A stretch of 64,000 bases of DNA from Bryopsis sp. KO-2023. Lineage: Eukaryota; Chlorophyta; Ulvophyceae; Bryopsidales; Bryopsidaceae. The position numbers and the translations under genes were made by a program. This document shows, one piece after another, positions 23,201-34,038 of the stretch. Position 1 is the first letter of the stretch, and every line of letters starts with the position of its first letter. The notes beneath the pieces are model-generated. The model was not told the origin of the DNA, did not search any database, and saw only the letters and a program-made list of their open reading frames with translations. Location: NCBI GenBank assembly GCA_030272585.1, contig BSYQ01000014.1, forward strand, positions 1,550,001 to 1,614,000. Reading direction: 5' to 3'.

Positions 23201-26200
23201 GCGACAGAATTTCGGTCGAGCTCAATTTCCCCACCCCAAGGAAGAGTTTTCCATGTTCCGCTGTGTTCGACAAACCCACGGTGGACTTGGTCGGCGCCTA
23301 TGCTCAATGTTTTGCGACGGGGAAAAAACTCACAGTGTACCTTTTGGAAGGGGCTACAATTTCTCCAGGAGACACGCTAGCGCTTTCGACGGATCAGACA
23401 GCTCTGGTGGACATTCTTGGCACCCCGTTCGCGGGAGAGATAACAGTTGCCACGTGCGATTCCTGCGTGCCACCAGTTGCACTGACGCTGTATCCCAAGC
23501 TCGTTTCGCCAGGATGTGGCGATTCGGTTGGAGGTGTACTCTTTGACGCTTCCTACTCCATGGACCCCACCAGGAGAGAGCTGACGTACAACTGGACGAT
23601 CAATACCGACGAATGCTACAGGAGTGGAATTTCTGGACCTTTTACAGCAGACCCATCATGCCTAGAGGTGGCTAATATTGTGCAAGCTCACAGGTAATTA
23701 AAAATCCTTCTGTTCCATTTCTGTTCTCAGCTCATTCATGACAGTGTGGGAAACAAGTGCTGTTTTGTTTCTTGTTCAGTACCGAGTCGTCGTTCGAGCT
23801 GCCACCCGCAACAGTTGCATCCTTGGCACCGGGAGACTACCAGTTCCGTTTGGACGTCACAAACCATTTGTCTGCGAGCTCCTTTTCAGACATCGTTTTC
23901 ACACGAGCAGAAGCGGCAGTCCCCGTTGTGGGAATTTTTGGAGAGCAAGATAGGGATTTCGAGATCAGCAAGGGCTTCAAGATCAGTGCCTTCGTGGATA
24001 AGAGCTCTGTGTGCGACAATTACACGGTGGATTATCTCTGGATATCCACCGACGCTTCACCTTGGGGGGCGATACCAGAGGACGGGTACGCCAGGAAAAA
24101 CCTGGTCGTGAAGGGCCCTGTTGATGCATCGCCTGGACAGAAATATGGCCTCAGATTGGTGGCCTACCTCCTGGATTCGAGTGGGGGGCTGCAGGGTCAA
24201 TCCTCCTTGGACGTGCAAATGACTGCCCTTGGATCCCCTCTTGTTGCAAAACTCGATGGACCCACCGGAGACGTCGTGCTGAAAGAGGACATTTGCCTGG
24301 ATGCGTCGGGATCGTACGATCCTGATGATCCATCAGCGATATCCGAGCTGTCTGTGGAAAAGGAGGGTTAGATTGGGTGTACGGAAGGGAATGATGGGTA
24401 GGAAAGAGTACGGAAGGGTGGGGTGTAGTGCGGAATACGAATGTGTATTGCCGCTGGGCAGGACAAAGCTGTACGCATGGATATGGAATATATATTGGTG
24501 CTGTGGGTTATGAGTTTCAGCTTTGTAAGTCCTCTTCAGGCATAGCCTTGGTGTTAAGAGTGTGTTGTACCCTGGCCTCGGCCAAATCAATCGTTGTTTA
24601 TTTGTGGATTTCTATATGGTTTCGGAGCCATGTCAGAACCTGGCGAGTTACCGGAGGGTTCACGTCTCGAACAGACAGCAGACACGGAGTCCGAGGTAGT
24701 ACAAGCTATCAAGGAAAGCTTGCGTTTGGAGTTTCAGAAAATGGACGCAAGGATGTCGGCGCTGGAATCGGCACAAGGTCTTGGACCGCCTCGGGTAATC
24801 ACTCAAAGCGACTCGGAGGAGATGTTAACAGTGCGCAGCGCCCGCAGGCAGGCCCTATCATCAGGCAGTGGTATTCGTTCAAGTTTAACAGCCAAAGTCA
24901 AATTTGGTACGCCGGAGTTTTATTCGGGGGAAAACCTCGAGGCGTGCTTTGAGGATTGGTGGTTTTCAATAAACGAATATTTAGAACTGATAGGCGAAAG
25001 CTCGGAGCAAGCCCGGATACGCTATGTGGGAACCATGTTGCGTGGTTTCGCGAAAAGCTGGTACAGGGTGCTGTTGGAGCGCACAAGTATTCATGCCTTG
25101 TCCTTTGAAGAATTGCATGAGAAAATGGGTAAACAGTTTGCTCGGAGAGATGATGCCACCAGGGTTCGACGTTTGATGCGCAGTTGCACACAAGGCAGCA
25201 AGGGAGTACAAGAATACAATGCAGTCTTCCGCAAATTGGCTGTACGAATTCCAGAAGCAAGGGAAGAGGAATTAGTGGGCCACTACCTTGCAGGTCTACA
25301 ACAGCAGATTAGGGTTCAAGTGGAGTCCCGACACCCTTTAACACTCGAAGAGGCGACTTCGCTCGCCGGTGACTGGGAGCCTTTGGGAAGTACAGCCTCT
25401 AAGGAACACAAGGTTCAATCTGCAGATGTACTCCGAGCTGACAATGAGGAAGATTGTTATGATGTGCTGCCGATCAATGGAAAGGGGTTGGTTACTTTCC
25501 CCTTGCAGTTATCAAGAATGAATGAGTTATTGTCAACCATTCAAAAGGCGATGAAAAATCCTTGGTTGGCGGAACGCATCAAGGAAATTGTTGATAATGC
25601 TCAAAAAGAAGGAGCGATTACTCAAGAGGCTGGCCCAAACCGGAATAACAATGGAAGAGATGTCAAACGCAGCCCAGATCGAATGGTTAAGACAACACAC
25701 GTTGAGGAGGAGCAAGCAGTCAAGACCGTCTGGCTAAACTCTGATTCCGACGATGAGGAGGTATTCGTAGGAGTAGGGGAGACTTCGGACTCAGTCAGTT
25801 CCGGACGACGATTGATGCATGTCAACGGGATTATTCGGGGACAGCAAGCGAAATTTCTGGTTGACACAGGAGCTGCCGTTAGTATCCTCTATGAAAAAAC
25901 TCTGCGCAAGTTTGGGCTACCTCTTCAGCCAGGGAAGATATCCATTCAGGGGATTGCCAAGGATAGTGTACAGTCACTGGGAACTGCAACAGCCATCGTG
26001 GAAGTTGGGCAGAACCAAAAGGAACTCAAGTTCGTTATCTTGGGAGGTCACGGTCGCAGTATACTTGGAAAGGAGGCAATTGGGCAGCTGGGATTTATCA
26101 TCGACCCTGCAACTGATCGATTGGTGGATAAAAATACAGAGGCTGAGATTATATGCTTTTCAGCTTCGCCTAAGGTATCTTCAGATGAAAAGCAACCAGA

Positions 26201-29200
26201 GGATCGAGTGGACTCAGAAGACTGTGTACTGACTTTAGGAAGCGACACCCTTTTGGGGCCTGGAAGAACTACACACGTCGTATCCTCTGCTAGATGCTTT
26301 TTGCACGGGAATGTGGTTCTGGCTGTTAAGCCACGAAACATACAAGCAGGCAAGAATGGTCTTAGGGTACATGCACACTTTGTTTCGGGGCCCAAAGAAG
26401 GAGAACCTTTGGTCCTTGCTGTCGACAATGACCACGAATGTCCAGTACTGCTTAAAAAAGGAGCCAAGTTGGGCACGCCGATTTTTCTGGAAAAAGCCAA
26501 AGTGCAGCCCGCTCACTGTATTACGGAAGATCCAAAAAAAGGGAACCTGGAAGCAAGTCGTTCGCGTTTTCCGGGGAAAGTGGTAGGACGGACAAAGAAG
26601 GAGTTTGTATCCAGCTCACCCAAGAGATAGAGTATTTTCCCGAGCAGTGTCAAGATGTCGTTGTGTTTTATCTTAATCGCAGCGTAGTTTTGGGACCAGG
26701 GGAGGTGGCTGTATTAAGTCTGCCATATGAAATAAAGGGGGTCCGGGGACCCATTATTGATTGTTTGCATACAAAGGGAATTCGGCTGGTTATGAAGCAG
26801 CGAACTGGGGGAACTCTATTTGGATATTTGGTTAACGATAGCAAGGAGGTTCAACATGTGACTCCCAAAACTAGGGCTTGGTTCATTCCAGGACAGTTGA
26901 AAGAGTTACGTGATATTGATGGTCGATGTGCGCTTTCCAGAGTGCGACGCAGCACTAATGATCGGCAGAAACTTCTACAGGCAGGACAAAAGGAGGAAGG
27001 AGTACAGCGAACGAAACAAGAGGAGCATCAGTGGAGGAGATCCCAGGATCATGAAGAGGAGAACTGGAATCAAAGGAAACACACGCGCTGGAGAGGAGAA
27101 AGACAGTCGGTGAAACTTTGGGATGTTCGTCGATCGAAATGGGGCAGATATGGGAATTGGGATGCGCAAGGGGAATCATTGGATGTAAAAGCGGAAGTTA
27201 TGAACAATGATCTACTTGAACCCGAAAGTCGGGAAGAGTGTCTCTCCCAGTTAAGGCAACGCTTCCCGCGAGTATTTGATTTATCTCCTGATGCTAGCGG
27301 GTTGACACGTGATATGGCCGCCTTAACGGTTACGTTATTTGATTTGGAACAAATTGGAGATACACACTTCAGCTCCTACAGTGACTGGCAGCCGTTATCG
27401 TCAGCTCAGGCGGGGGCGGCGGAGGAAGAGCTAGCCACACTGGAACGTCGCGGAATAATCAAAGAACTGGCGTGGAATGAGCGAGGCTTGTTCTCTCAGC
27501 CCTTGGTCTTCCAAAAACCAGGCAGTAGTTCGGTGAGGATTACATTGGACTGCAGACGAGTCAACAAACTATTTCGGGTTTGGAAGGCACCCCTCACTCC
27601 TCCCAAGGTTATATTATCGCGATTGAATCCTGAATACCGGGTCTTTTCGGTCATTGACCTCAAGGATGGATTCTTTAACCTCGGAATAGATGACAAGCTG
27701 AGCCAATACTTTTGTTTTACGTTGGGGAAGCGACGGTTCAGATTTAAGCGGCTGGTCCAAGGATTCAACGGGAGTGCTTTATTCTTTCACTCTATTGTTA
27801 CACGAGTGTTGGAGGAAGCCAGGAAGCTGGATCCAGATCTGGATGCGGAGGTATACATCGACGACATTATTATCGGAGCACGAAATGAGTGGGAACATGA
27901 CAGGAAACTAATGTCCCTCTTTAGGGCATTAGACCGATTTGGATTCAAAGTAAAAGAGGAAAAGCTCCAATTAAAACAAAGTCGTGTCAACTTTCTCGGA
28001 TTTGAAGTATCACATGGCAAAGTCAGTTTGAGCCCGTACTGTCAGAAGTTACAGGAAGGACTACCTCGAATCCAAGGACGCAAAACGCTACAACAGGCGA
28101 TGGGGATGCTTAACGTGGTAAAAGGCCACGTGGCTGGCTACGCAGGAAAAGTACAGGAAATGTACACAGAATTATCGGCCATTGGGAAGGAGGCTGACTG
28201 GGAGGCAGTGAATTCTAGGTTTCAAGAGGTGATGACCGACGTATTGAGCTCGTTGTATAATCTCGGAATGGAAACCCAGGGATCTGAGTTCCAGTTATAC
28301 ACTGATTGGTCGTCAGCCGCCAGCGGGTTCGCACTAACACAAGGAAACAACTTGTTGTTTTTGGGATCGCACATGAATTCGCCGAGCAAAAGGGCGGTTT
28401 CAAGCTTCTTGGGGGAAGCGCAGACCATTGTTCGAGCCCTAAAAAAAGTGGCATGGATTACGGCAGGGGGAAATATTCAGGTGTTCACGGACTCGGAAGG
28501 ATCTGCCAAGAAATTTAACACAGGAAGTCTTACCGATGATACGGACCTCCGCGTCCTAAGACTTCTAAGTTATATTGTCGGCAACTATACGATTGGAGGG
28601 AACTTGCGGTTCACACATCTGCCCGGGAAGGTAAACACCTTAGCGGATCTGTTATCTCGCTGGGAAGTGCAGGAAAATCAGGAGGTACAGGTACATGCTG
28701 TTTCGGAATCTGAACAATCTCAGTCGACTATTAATGAGTGGTTAATTGATGCGCACAAAGGTCATTTTGGGGTTTCTAAAATGCTGAGGATTCTGAGAAT
28801 GAAGGGACGAAGGCTGAAAAGGTCGACTGTCGAATCATATGTTCGAGCATGTGTAACCTGTCAGAAACATCAGAGCCCTGGAGAAAAAGCACCTTGGGGA
28901 GATACCAAACAAGGGGTATGGCCAGGACAGGCCTTGAGTATGGATGTTGTGGGTCCATTTCCCAAGGGAGTTGGAGGTGCCAACTATCTGATGACAGTTA
29001 TTGATCACTGTTCCAGATATGCTGAAGCTCATCCTATTCAGAATGCGAATGCAAATACAGCCGTTCAGACCCTGAAAATTTGGATTGAAAGGCATGGACA
29101 ACCACAGGTGGTGATGACAGATAATGCTGCCATATTTACCTCACTGAGATTTGGGACTGTTCTGGAAAGGATTGGAATCAAGCATGAATATGTACCACCA

Positions 29201-32200
29201 TATTCCCACAAGAGTGCTGGCTTGATTGAGAGGTACCACAGGAACTTAGAGGACAGAATCAAGAGAATGATAGATGGCTCAGACTTATCGGAGTGGGATC
29301 AGGTTGTGGCACAGGCTGAGTCCATCATACAGAAAGTTCCTCATGATGCAACAGGAGTTGCACCATGTCAGTTGCTGAAATGTGTGGATGCGCAAGGAAA
29401 CATAATGGCTGTGGAGCAATGGCGAGTTTTGGTGCATGATGCATGGAAACAAGATCAGGCTGGACGTCAACGAAGATTGCTGAAACAGAAATACTCGGAG
29501 GAAAGTTACAAGATGGGGCAGTGGGTATGGTGTTACGACCATACAAGGGAACGATCTGAAGGAGCAAAATTGAAGGCATATTGGCATGGGCCATGTCTGT
29601 TTGATGGGTACGTCTCCCGTCATCGATGTATGATCAAGGATCCGGGTTGTGGAGAGTTTTTGACTCATGTTGATTTTGTGAAACCATGTCAGCTGTCTAT
29701 GTGGAAGTATTAAGGTACAAGTCAGTGGCGCAGGGGAAGCGTGTGGAAAAGGAGGGTTAGATTGGGTGTACGGAAGGGAATGATGGGTAGGAAAGAGTAC
29801 GGAAGGGTGGGGTGTAGTGCGGAATACGAATGTGTATTGCCGCTGGGCAGGACAAAGCTGTACGCATGGATATGGAATATATATTGGTGCTGTGGGTTAT
29901 GAGTTTCAGCTTTGTAAGTCCTCTTCAGGCATAGCCTTGGTGTTAAGAGTGTGTTGTACCCTGGCCTCGGCCAAATCAATCGTTGTTTATTTGTGGATTT
30001 CTATACTGTCGACCAAGTGGAGGTGCGAGGTGGATGAGTTGGGAGGTGAAGCTTGCTTCACAGGAAAAATGCAGCCAACCATCGAAGGGACGAAGTTGTG
30101 CATTCCCAAAGAGGCGCTGGTGCCAGGTAGATGGCATTTTTATACTGTGAGCATATCGAGGACGGATTTGGAGCAGACCCGCTCAGCGACAGCCGTAGTC
30201 CAATTCAGACCACAACGGGAGGGCAGCAAAATCCCGACGGGGAGGGCTAAGCCGGTCTGTGGATCTCTGGAGTGTCCAGCAACCTTGAATCCCAGCGAGA
30301 TAATCAATCTCATGGTGACAGTCGACGAGGAGCACAAGGATGGCACAAGCATTTCTTGGTGGTGCAGCGAACTACAAGATCTCGAAAACAATGTTGTGGG
30401 TGACCTACAGTCCAGGAATCTGGTAATAAGGCCAGGAGTGGTTCCAGGAGGTGCCGAGGTGGAATGCACCGCGACGCTGAGGAAGGACGGTGTCGAAGAG
30501 ACGGGGCAAGTGGTGGTGTCGTTCGCGACAAACAAACCGCCATATTGTGCAAACGTCGTGAATGGCGATTGCTTCACCGTTCACAATACAACGGAGTCCT
30601 CCCGCTACCCAATCGCTTCTTTCCTTGCAAGAGCCAAAGGATTCGTTGACGACGATTCTGAAATAATGTACGAGTTTGGAGAGACAGTCGGAAGTTCATT
30701 CGTTCTGTTCCAGCGCGGGCCTTCAACGGCCTATGAATTCAAGGGACTCAGCCAGGGAAACCATACACTTGTGGTGAGGGCCACAGATGCATCCGGAGGA
30801 GTGGCGCAACAAGAGGAAACGGTATCGGTTCTGGAGCCCGAGCAGGATATCGCCCTGGACTCGATATTGGACGAAGTGGTTCTTGGTGCAGATGAGGGCA
30901 CTCGCTCTGGGGATCCAGTCACAGTGTTCCAAGAGTCCAGGAAGGGAGCGCAGCTATTGGAGCTTGCAGAGAAAAAGGGAGCCATAACTTCCAATGAAGG
31001 GAAGTCAATAGCAAGAAAGTTCGCAGAAGCATCCATTGCTCAGATCCCCTCCGTGGAGGATGTGGACCCGGACGAGTATATGATCGCACAAGGCGTACTG
31101 GGCGAACTGGCGCAAAGTGGCTGGACGGAAGCATCCGTGGTGGAACAAATGCTGGACGCCGTCATTACCGGGTTGACTGCATCGGACTACGGGGCAAAGA
31201 AGTTCAAAGGGGAGAACTGCAAAGATGTGTTGAACATCGTCTCGTCTGGAGCTGGAAAACGGATCGCAGGAGATGACCCGAACGTCCAACCAACAGCCGT
31301 GTTTTACGATAAGCTGAAGACCGCTATATCCCTGTGCTCCAAGCTCTCGTGCTCAACTGTGACCCCAGGAGTCGACCCGGTGATTTCAAAAACATCGTCC
31401 GCGACCGTTGACCCCATCGTGATGCAATGCTCAAAGGAAAATATCGAGAGCCTGGGAGGAAAGTCCATAACCATCCAAACGTCACAAGGCACCACAGGAA
31501 GAAAGTTGCAAGCCTCCGAAGCTCAGCCCAGTGTGAAACTGAATGCGGATTTCCCAACCAAGTGCGGGGAGTTTTGTCCAGTCGAAACTGTGGGAACCAA
31601 CATTCAATACTTTGCTGATTCCTCTACCCTGGCAGACCTGGTGGGAGAAATATATTTGATTGGTGCAACCGATGTGAGGATCGTGTCCGGGATTCTGGAG
31701 GTCGGGCTGACGGATCATGTGGGCGGAGTCGATCTGTGCCCGAACGCCAACGATTGCCCCTCCCTGGCGAACATTCCTGTGGATGCCTCCGTTTTTTCGA
31801 CCCAAGAACCGACAGTATGTGCCCGAGTGGTAGACGGCAAGGCTGTCATCGAGGATGGGATATCCTACCTGGGATACGACACGAGCAAGGGGGCGGTAGC
31901 TTGCGAGTTCCAAAAGCTGGGGGAGATGTTCGTGATTCAATACTCCCTTCCAGCAGCGCCGCCACCCCCGTTGGCTCTCACAGTCCCCGGCTCAAACTGG
32001 GCACCGCCGCCACCAATGGTCGAAAACAAATCCAAGGAGAGACAGGTATGCAAAGGTCTGAGGATTGTCAACGTAGGTGCATGTCTTTTTCAGAAAGAAT
32101 CGTTCGCTGAGAGAAAGGCTTTTGATTCAGATCAAGGCGGAGCTCACGTTTCCTGGGGACTACTCAACCCTGAAAGAGGACGCTACTTTCTTGATGGGCA

Positions 32201-32693
32201 TTCGGGAAAACTTGGCGAATTTCGTTGGCGTTAAGACCACCAGTGTTGAGATTCTCAGCATGCGAGCTGGGTCCATTGTTGTGGAAACCAGGATCGATAT
32301 TCCAGCCGCCACGGCAGACAGCGAAATCAGAGAAATCGAAACCACGTTGACGAACAAGCCTGAAGAAGCGTTCAACAACGACTTTGTGGATTCCTTTGGA
32401 GTTCCACAGATCGTCATAACACAATCTGGTGAGCACAGTGGTGAGAAAGTGTACCCCTCTTGCGAAACAAAGGAATGAAATGTTGTTGAGAAGTTTGTGG
32501 TTGTTTGCATCTCTCAGGAGTCGCGAAAAAGGGCAAAAAGGCACCCGTTGGGATGATCGTGGGCATTGTTGTGGCCGGATTGGTAGTTACAGTCGGCGTC
32601 GCAGTTGGCATATACTACGTCGCCAAGAAGAAGAAGAAGAGAGCCCAGGAAGGGATTCTCCCTATAACGTCCAGTGGTCCAGGGCCTTCCTAG
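14219..32693 (+). CDS. Giant surface protein: signal peptide, Pro-rich rod, saposin-like modules, PKD/REJ and GPS-like region, one TM helix (split by a retrotransposon)
   Basis: Thirty exons, phase-checked, about 3,380 codons without the insertion. Exon 1 (14219-14303) encodes a signal peptide (MTTIQLWVLWLTATVLFSNA). Exon 2 gives a globular head and a PPPPP start. Exons 3-8 (14845-17161) make the Pro/Ser rod. Exons 9-27 (17261-23693) are cysteine-rich; one module ends RRPAALCARIDRC, like saposin B. REJ/PKD-type stretches follow: FDASYSMDPTRRELTYNW, and LDASGSYDPDD next to the insertion site. An NKPPYC stretch and a helical GAIN-like segment lead to a GPS-like ACEFQKLGEMFVIQY. Exon 29 (32131-32428) looks SEA-like. 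Exon 30 (32518-32693) has one membrane helix and a Lys-rich tail. The layout suggests adhesion or gamete/cell recognition at the surface; that role is inferred. Exon 28 is interrupted at 24352/30006. A 13-C run near 16900 breaks the rod frame by one base. Confidence 0.88.
15430..17035 (+). repeat. Exon 7 of the surface protein: low-complexity Pro/Ser rod
   Basis: About 535 codons of PPSPP, PPPSP and similar units with almost no other residues than Pro, Ser, Thr, Ala, Leu and Val. It resembles hydroxyproline-rich rods of green algal wall and agglutinin-type proteins. The frame set by exon 6 runs to a 13-C homopolymer at about 16898-16910; beyond it the Pro-rich reading continues one frame over and reaches the GT donor at 17036. 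Twelve Cs would restore a length divisible by three. The same DNA gives long Thr/Ser and Gly readings in other frames; these are by-products of CCN codons. Confidence 0.9.
24353..24616 (+). repeat. 5' LTR of retrotransposon 1
   Basis: Begins TGTGGAAAAGG and ends TTCTATA, so it lacks the usual terminal CA. A TATATATT stretch near 24488 may serve as its promoter box. Confidence 0.95.
24617..24629 (+). other. Primer-binding site of retrotransposon 1
   Basis: TGGTTTCGGAGCC directly follows the LTR and would pair with a tRNA ending GGCTCCGAAACCA. The same 13 bases occur in retrotransposon 2. Confidence 0.85.
24630..26630 (+). CDS. Gag-protease polyprotein of retrotransposon 1
   Basis: I chose the ATG at 24630, directly after the primer-binding site, although the frame is open further upstream in the LTR. 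The N-terminal third has a short coiled region, then a retrotransposon-gag capsid-type domain (FEDWWFSINEYL, LRGFAKSWYR, FEELHEKMGKQF). No CCHC zinc knuckle is visible, which is unusual for gag. An aspartic protease follows, with the active-site motif FLVDTGAAVSIL at about residue 409 and the partner ILGKEAIGQLGF. The frame ends at TAG 26628-26630. Pol lies in the -1 frame, and a slippery heptamer lies about 90 bases before the stop. Confidence 0.92.
   Translation: MSEPGELPEGSRLEQTADTESEVVQAIKESLRLEFQKMDARMSALESAQGLGPPRVITQSDSEEMLTVRSARRQALSSGSGIRSSLTAKVKFGTPEFYSGENLEACFEDWWFSINEYLELIGESSEQARIRYVGTMLRGFAKSWYRVLLERTSIHALSFEELHEKMGKQFARRDDATRVRRLMRSCTQGSKGVQEYNAVFRKLAVRIPEAREEELVGHYLAGLQQQIRVQVESRHPLTLEEATSLAGDWEPLGSTASKEHKVQSADVLRADNEEDCYDVLPINGKGLVTFPLQLSRMNELLSTIQKAMKNPWLAERIKEIVDNAQKEGAITQEAGPNRNNNGRDVKRSPDRMVKTTHVEEEQAVKTVWLNSDSDDEEVFVGVGETSDSVSSGRRLMHVNGIIRGQQAKFLVDTGAAVSILYEKTLRKFGLPLQPGKISIQGIAKDSVQSLGTATAIVEVGQNQKELKFVILGGHGRSILGKEAIGQLGFIIDPATDRLVDKNTEAEIICFSASPKVSSDEKQPEDRVDSEDCVLTLGSDTLLGPGRTTHVVSSARCFLHGNVVLAVKPRNIQAGKNGLRVHAHFVSGPKEGEPLVLAVDNDHECPVLLKKGAKLGTPIFLEKAKVQPAHCITEDPKKGNLEASRSRFPGKVVGRTKKEFVSSSPKR
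26534..26540 (+). promoter_or_regulatory. Candidate -1 ribosomal frameshift site, retrotransposon 1
   Basis: A AAA AAA in the gag frame (codons CCA AAA AAA GGG) fits the X XXY YYZ rule. The -1 frame is open from here through the gag stop into pol. No stem-loop was assessed. Confidence 0.6.
26541..29713 (+). CDS. Pol polyprotein (RT, RNase H, integrase) of retrotransposon 1
   Basis: No ATG precedes the reverse transcriptase in this frame, so expression as a Gag-Pol fusion by -1 frameshifting is likely. A poorly conserved Arg/Glu-rich linker comes first. Reverse transcriptase then shows LDCRRVNKLF, FSVIDLKDGFF and the catalytic YIDDIII. RNase H shows YTDWSSAASG, a Glu, FTDSEG and LADLLSRW. Integrase has a His-His-Cys-Cys zinc-binding start (ending CVTCQKHQ) and the catalytic triad MDVVGP, MTDNAAIF and GLIERYHR, with exactly 35 residues between the second Asp and the Glu. 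No chromodomain is seen at the C-terminus. All catalytic residues are intact, so the element may be active. Confidence 0.95.
29742..30005 (+). repeat. 3' LTR of retrotransposon 1
   Basis: Reads the same as the 5' LTR base for base by eye. The polypurine tract (about 29731-29741) lies just upstream. Confidence 0.95.
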
Positions 32694-34038
32694 AGAGGCC
32701 TTAGACCTGAGACAAAAAGAAAGAAATTGTGTTGGGGCAACCTCGGCCTATTTAATCATTTTGAACAGAGGAATCCACTGTGTGTCTCTTCCCTTCTTTA
32801 GCAAAAAACAACCATGAAACCCAGGATTTCCAAAAACATCTCAGCTCACTACAGAGATTTCTGGTAACATATCGACCGAGAATACATTGAAAAGCTTCCA
32901 TCCAAACGATATCTGAGCTGTTTTCGCAGCTTGACTGTTGGGGGATATCTTGTCTCTTTGGCAAAATCCAAGTGAACTCTCGATTCGAAAAGAGAACTTC
33001 CATCAGTGTGAACGGTATCGACATCTTGTGTCCAAAAAATCGAACTCTCATGCCGTCAACAATGAGACTGTCTGCTTGGTGGTGTTCTTTCATATGTTTT
33101 TTTTCAACACAAATCATAAAGTATCAAACTGAACCCAAGATTCTTGCTGGAGTCCTGTTTCTCTTAGGGAAAAAACCCAGATATCGTACGGATGGAAGCA
33201 ACTTATGGTTGAAAGTGTAACCATGTATAGGCATTAGTACTAATATGTGCAGCCAGTTTCGAAGAACTCATTCAGGCCTTTCCTATTTTTTTTTAAAATA
33301 GTAATGAAGTGGGTTAAACAGCCCTTTCCTAATAATGAAGTGGGTTAAACAGCCCAAACAGGAAAGCCCAAACAGTTCAAACGCAAGAGAAAAGCGATAC
33401 GTTTCTTTTTTCTTTTTCTTACATTTTTTTTGGGATCCCGACATAATCACTCATCAATTTTCGAAATTAATCCAAAATAAGCATCGAAAAAAAAAAAAAA
33501 GGCAAAAATCCATCCGGTTGATCTCATCACAGTTTTACGGAAAAATAAACACCAAACCAAATCAGGGAAAAATTGGCCACCTACACTTTCATCTGAAAAT
33601 TCATTTTTTCTGCTAATTTTTTTTATCAACTTTTCTTTCTTTCCCGAATTTGATAACAGCGAAATAATTATTGCTTCAACATCAACAAATCTATAATTAG
33701 CAACAGCTATAAGCTACCCCTCGGACAGAACATTTTTTTTTCAACCCTCAAGCAAAGGGCGCCTCAAAACATGCAATTTTTTTTCCTTCGGAAAACACAA
33801 ATTCCTTTACCTTGAAAAAAACCAGACAACCAAAATGACATAGAAATGACTAATCAACAACGAAACCATTTGTTTGTTTTTTTCATCACTGGGTCTAGAT
33901 AACCACCACCCCATATCCTGGCATTAAACCTCATAAACCCTAAATGGCCAGCATAGCATTTTTTTATCCACCATTCCACAATGAAAAAACCCAACCGCCG
34001 TTACAACAGACAGATGGATCGATGCACCCCGTGAAAAT
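32694..34038. other. AT-rich spacer without a gene
   Basis: 3' flank shared by the convergent surface-protein gene (plus) and the GPI-type protein gene (minus). It holds long A and T runs and a short direct repeat (ATGAAGTGGGTTAAACAGCCC near 33304 and 33333). No coding region was supported. Confidence 0.6.

Larger units (their letters stand above)
24353..30005 (+). mobile_element. Complete Ty3/gypsy-type LTR retrotransposon inside a host exon
   Basis: 5,653 bp with two 264-bp LTRs (24353-24616 and 29742-30005) that read as identical, flanked by the 5-bp target duplication CTGTC (24348-24352 and 30006-30010). The primer-binding site TGGTTTCGGAGCC abuts the 5' LTR and a purine tract (CAGGGGAAGCG) abuts the 3' LTR. 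It carries gag-protease and pol frames in RT, RNase H, integrase order, which marks Ty3/gypsy. Integrity, identical LTRs and a clean target duplication indicate a recent insertion. It lies in the same orientation as the host gene and brings stop codons into its exon 28. Confidence 0.97.

Noticed and set aside
24353..24952. Open frame starting inside the 5' LTR in the other plus frame
   Set aside because: It recurs in the 3' LTR by duplication and overlaps gag in a different frame, with no domain.
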